Shown piece after piece: positions 15,488 to 16,205 of a stretch of 16,205 nt of DNA (position 1 is the stretch's first letter; each line of letters opens with the position of its first letter). The stretch is from NCBI GenBank assembly GCA_044346445.1, contig JBIIZD010000064.1:1-16205 (forward strand), given 5' to 3'. The notes under the pieces are model-generated. The model saw nothing but the letters and a program-made list of their open reading frames with translations, did not search any database and was not told the origin of the DNA. The DNA is from CAISGS01 sp044346445. Its GTDB lineage: Bacteria > Pseudomonadota > Alphaproteobacteria > Caulobacterales > Caulobacteraceae. Made by a program: the position numbers and the translations under genes.

Positions 15488-15840
15488 TGATTTCCTCCTG
15501 ATGCGGACCTGTGTTTCTGAATGTCAGAGGTTCCGCCTTGTCTATGTCGACGTTTATTTGTTTACGGATCAATTCATAAAACTGTTTGACTGTCGTCCGC
15601 CTAGGTTGCGGCGCGCCCAAACTGCGTTTATCGGCTTGAATTTAAATGGTTTAGGACAAATTGTCGCAGCCAATCAACTTGATTAGGGCGCGCAGGGATA
15701 CGCCAAAAACCAGCTTTTGCTCAAGTCAGCGGATCAATTTTAGGTATAACAGAGTTATTGATGATCCAAACGCTCCGATTTTAGCGAATTTTTTGCCTTT
15801 ATCGCGTTCTATAAGTGCAGATGAGCAAGAGGTGCGCAAA
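15488..15840. promoter_or_regulatory. 353-bp divergent region between the receptor and FlgC-like genes
   Basis: It holds the receptor's leader hairpin (15503-15536, listed separately). Possible operator-like dyads are AATCAA-C-TTGATT (15672-15684), ATAAC-AGA-GTTAT (15746-15758) enclosed by GGATCA (15731-15736) and TGATCC (15762-15767), and the direct repeat GGATCAATT at 15566-15574 and 15731-15739. A TATAAG at about 15811 could be a -10 for the flagellar gene; no -24/-12 sigma-54 element is seen. Frames open here are continuations of antisense frames from the receptor gene. Confidence 0.4.
15503..15536 (-). other. Stem-loop in the leader of the TonB-dependent receptor mRNA
   Basis: GCGGA (15503-15507) with TCCGC (15532-15536), CC (15508-15509) with GG (15529-15530), and TCTGA (15516-15520) with TCAGA (15524-15528) form an interrupted stem capped by a three-base loop. 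In the minus-strand transcript it lies directly upstream of the AGGAGG ribosome site. Confidence 0.35.
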
Positions 15841-16205
15841 ATGAACGCCCAATCTGTAGCGGCTTCTGGCATGAATGCGGCGAGCCTGCGGCTGGAAGCA
15901 GCGGCGTCAAACATTGCCAATGCCCAGACCGAAGGGGTCCTGCCGCCGTCCACGCCGCTGGCACAGCCTGCGGGCACCCAGGCTCCGGAACTTCAGGCGG
16001 TCTATGACCCGCGCAGGCTTGATCAGGTCAGTCTGTCTTCTGGCGCGGCATCGGGCGTATCCGCCAGTCTCAAGGCTGTGCCGGACTATTCCCCCGCCTA
16101 TAAGCCGGACGCGACCTATGCCAATGCTAAGGGCTTTGTCGCTGTGCCCAATATAGACTTGGTCCAGGAGACGGTGGGCCTGATCTCGGCCCAGCAGTCC
16201 TTTAA
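15841..16205 (+). CDS. FlgC-like flagellar basal-body rod protein, 3' truncated by the window
   Basis: 121 codons are visible with no stop. The N-terminus, GMNAASLRLEAAASNIANAQTEG (about 10-32), is the conserved flagellar rod/hook helix with the SNIAN core. The C-terminal part, GFVAVPNIDLVQETVGLISAQQSF (98-121), matches the FlgC-type motif GYVxxPNVNxVEEMVxMIxAxRxY. Between them is a shorter, Ala/Pro-rich middle than in classical FlgC (about 135 residues), so this may be a FlgC paralogue and not FlgC itself. Only about 5-15 residues should be missing. Rod proteins are exported by the flagellar type III system and have no cleaved signal peptide, as seen here. AGAGGTG lies 8 nt before ATG 15841. 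FlgB and FliE are not upstream; whether they follow cannot be seen. Confidence 0.85.
   Translation, partial: MNAQSVAASGMNAASLRLEAAASNIANAQTEGVLPPSTPLAQPAGTQAPELQAVYDPRRLDQVSLSSGAASGVSASLKAVPDYSPAYKPDATYANAKGFVAVPNIDLVQETVGLISAQQSF

Noticed and set aside
15222..15686. 154-codon plus-strand frame running from the receptor gene into the intergenic region
   Set aside because: Its first half is antisense to the receptor signal peptide and plug; the intergenic half has no start with a ribosome site and no recognisable domain.

Overview
The window looks like the chromosome of a free-living, flagellated alphaproteobacterium. The gene set (a large TonB-dependent receptor with an invariant-type TonB box, a MerR-controlled acyl-CoA dehydrogenase operon, a FlgC-like rod protein) and the GC-rich codon use suggest Caulobacterales or a close relative. 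That placement is inference, because there is no rRNA or other marker here. I see no tRNA, rRNA, CRISPR array, insertion sequence, integrase or phage structural gene. The window reads as ordinary chromosomal housekeeping and regulatory DNA, and most genes belong to known families.

Left part (1-3062). A 5'-truncated cysteine synthase gene (cysK) runs rightward and meets a leftward hybrid histidine kinase gene head-on. Their stop codons overlap inside a single TTAA. The kinase is soluble, with order PAS-PAS-HisKA-HATPase-receiver. Upstream of it lies about 130 bp of very AT-rich DNA (about 25% GC), followed by a clear terminator that belongs to the next leftward operon.

Central leftward operon (3104-6617). 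A MerR-family regulator is followed by a 595-residue DmdC-like acyl-CoA dehydrogenase and a 387-residue long-chain-type acyl-CoA dehydrogenase. The gaps are 36 and 43 bp and the operon ends at the terminator at 3032-3062. The MerR protein probably senses an acyl-CoA or related metabolite and controls its own operon through an ACGT-N2-ACGT element at 6660-6675. No hydratase or thiolase is present, so beta-oxidation would be completed by genes elsewhere.

Central rightward genes (6802-11389). In order these are an Xre/S24 (LexA-like) regulator whose catalytic serine position is alanine, a DEAD-box RNA helicase with a DbpA-type RNA-binding domain and a long basic APRD-repeat tail, a 70-residue PhnA-domain protein, and a dicarboxylate/amino acid:cation symporter. 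The helicase and PhnA-domain genes are 29 bp apart and are probably co-transcribed.

Right part (11390-16205). A 376 bp intergenic stretch of lower GC content holds an unexplained open frame with one internal amber codon and an in-frame duplicated FDKTM motif. It ends with a near-perfect dyad just ahead of a TetR-family gene, probably that gene's own operator. The TetR gene converges on a 975-residue TonB-dependent receptor gene, and each has its own intrinsic terminator in the 176 bp between them. Divergent from the receptor, past a 353 bp intergenic region, begins a FlgC-like flagellar rod protein cut off by the window end.

I found no clearly new multi-gene system. The best leads are the lower-GC open frame at 11415-11687, the TetR dyad, the serine-less S24 regulator and the repeat tail of the helicase.
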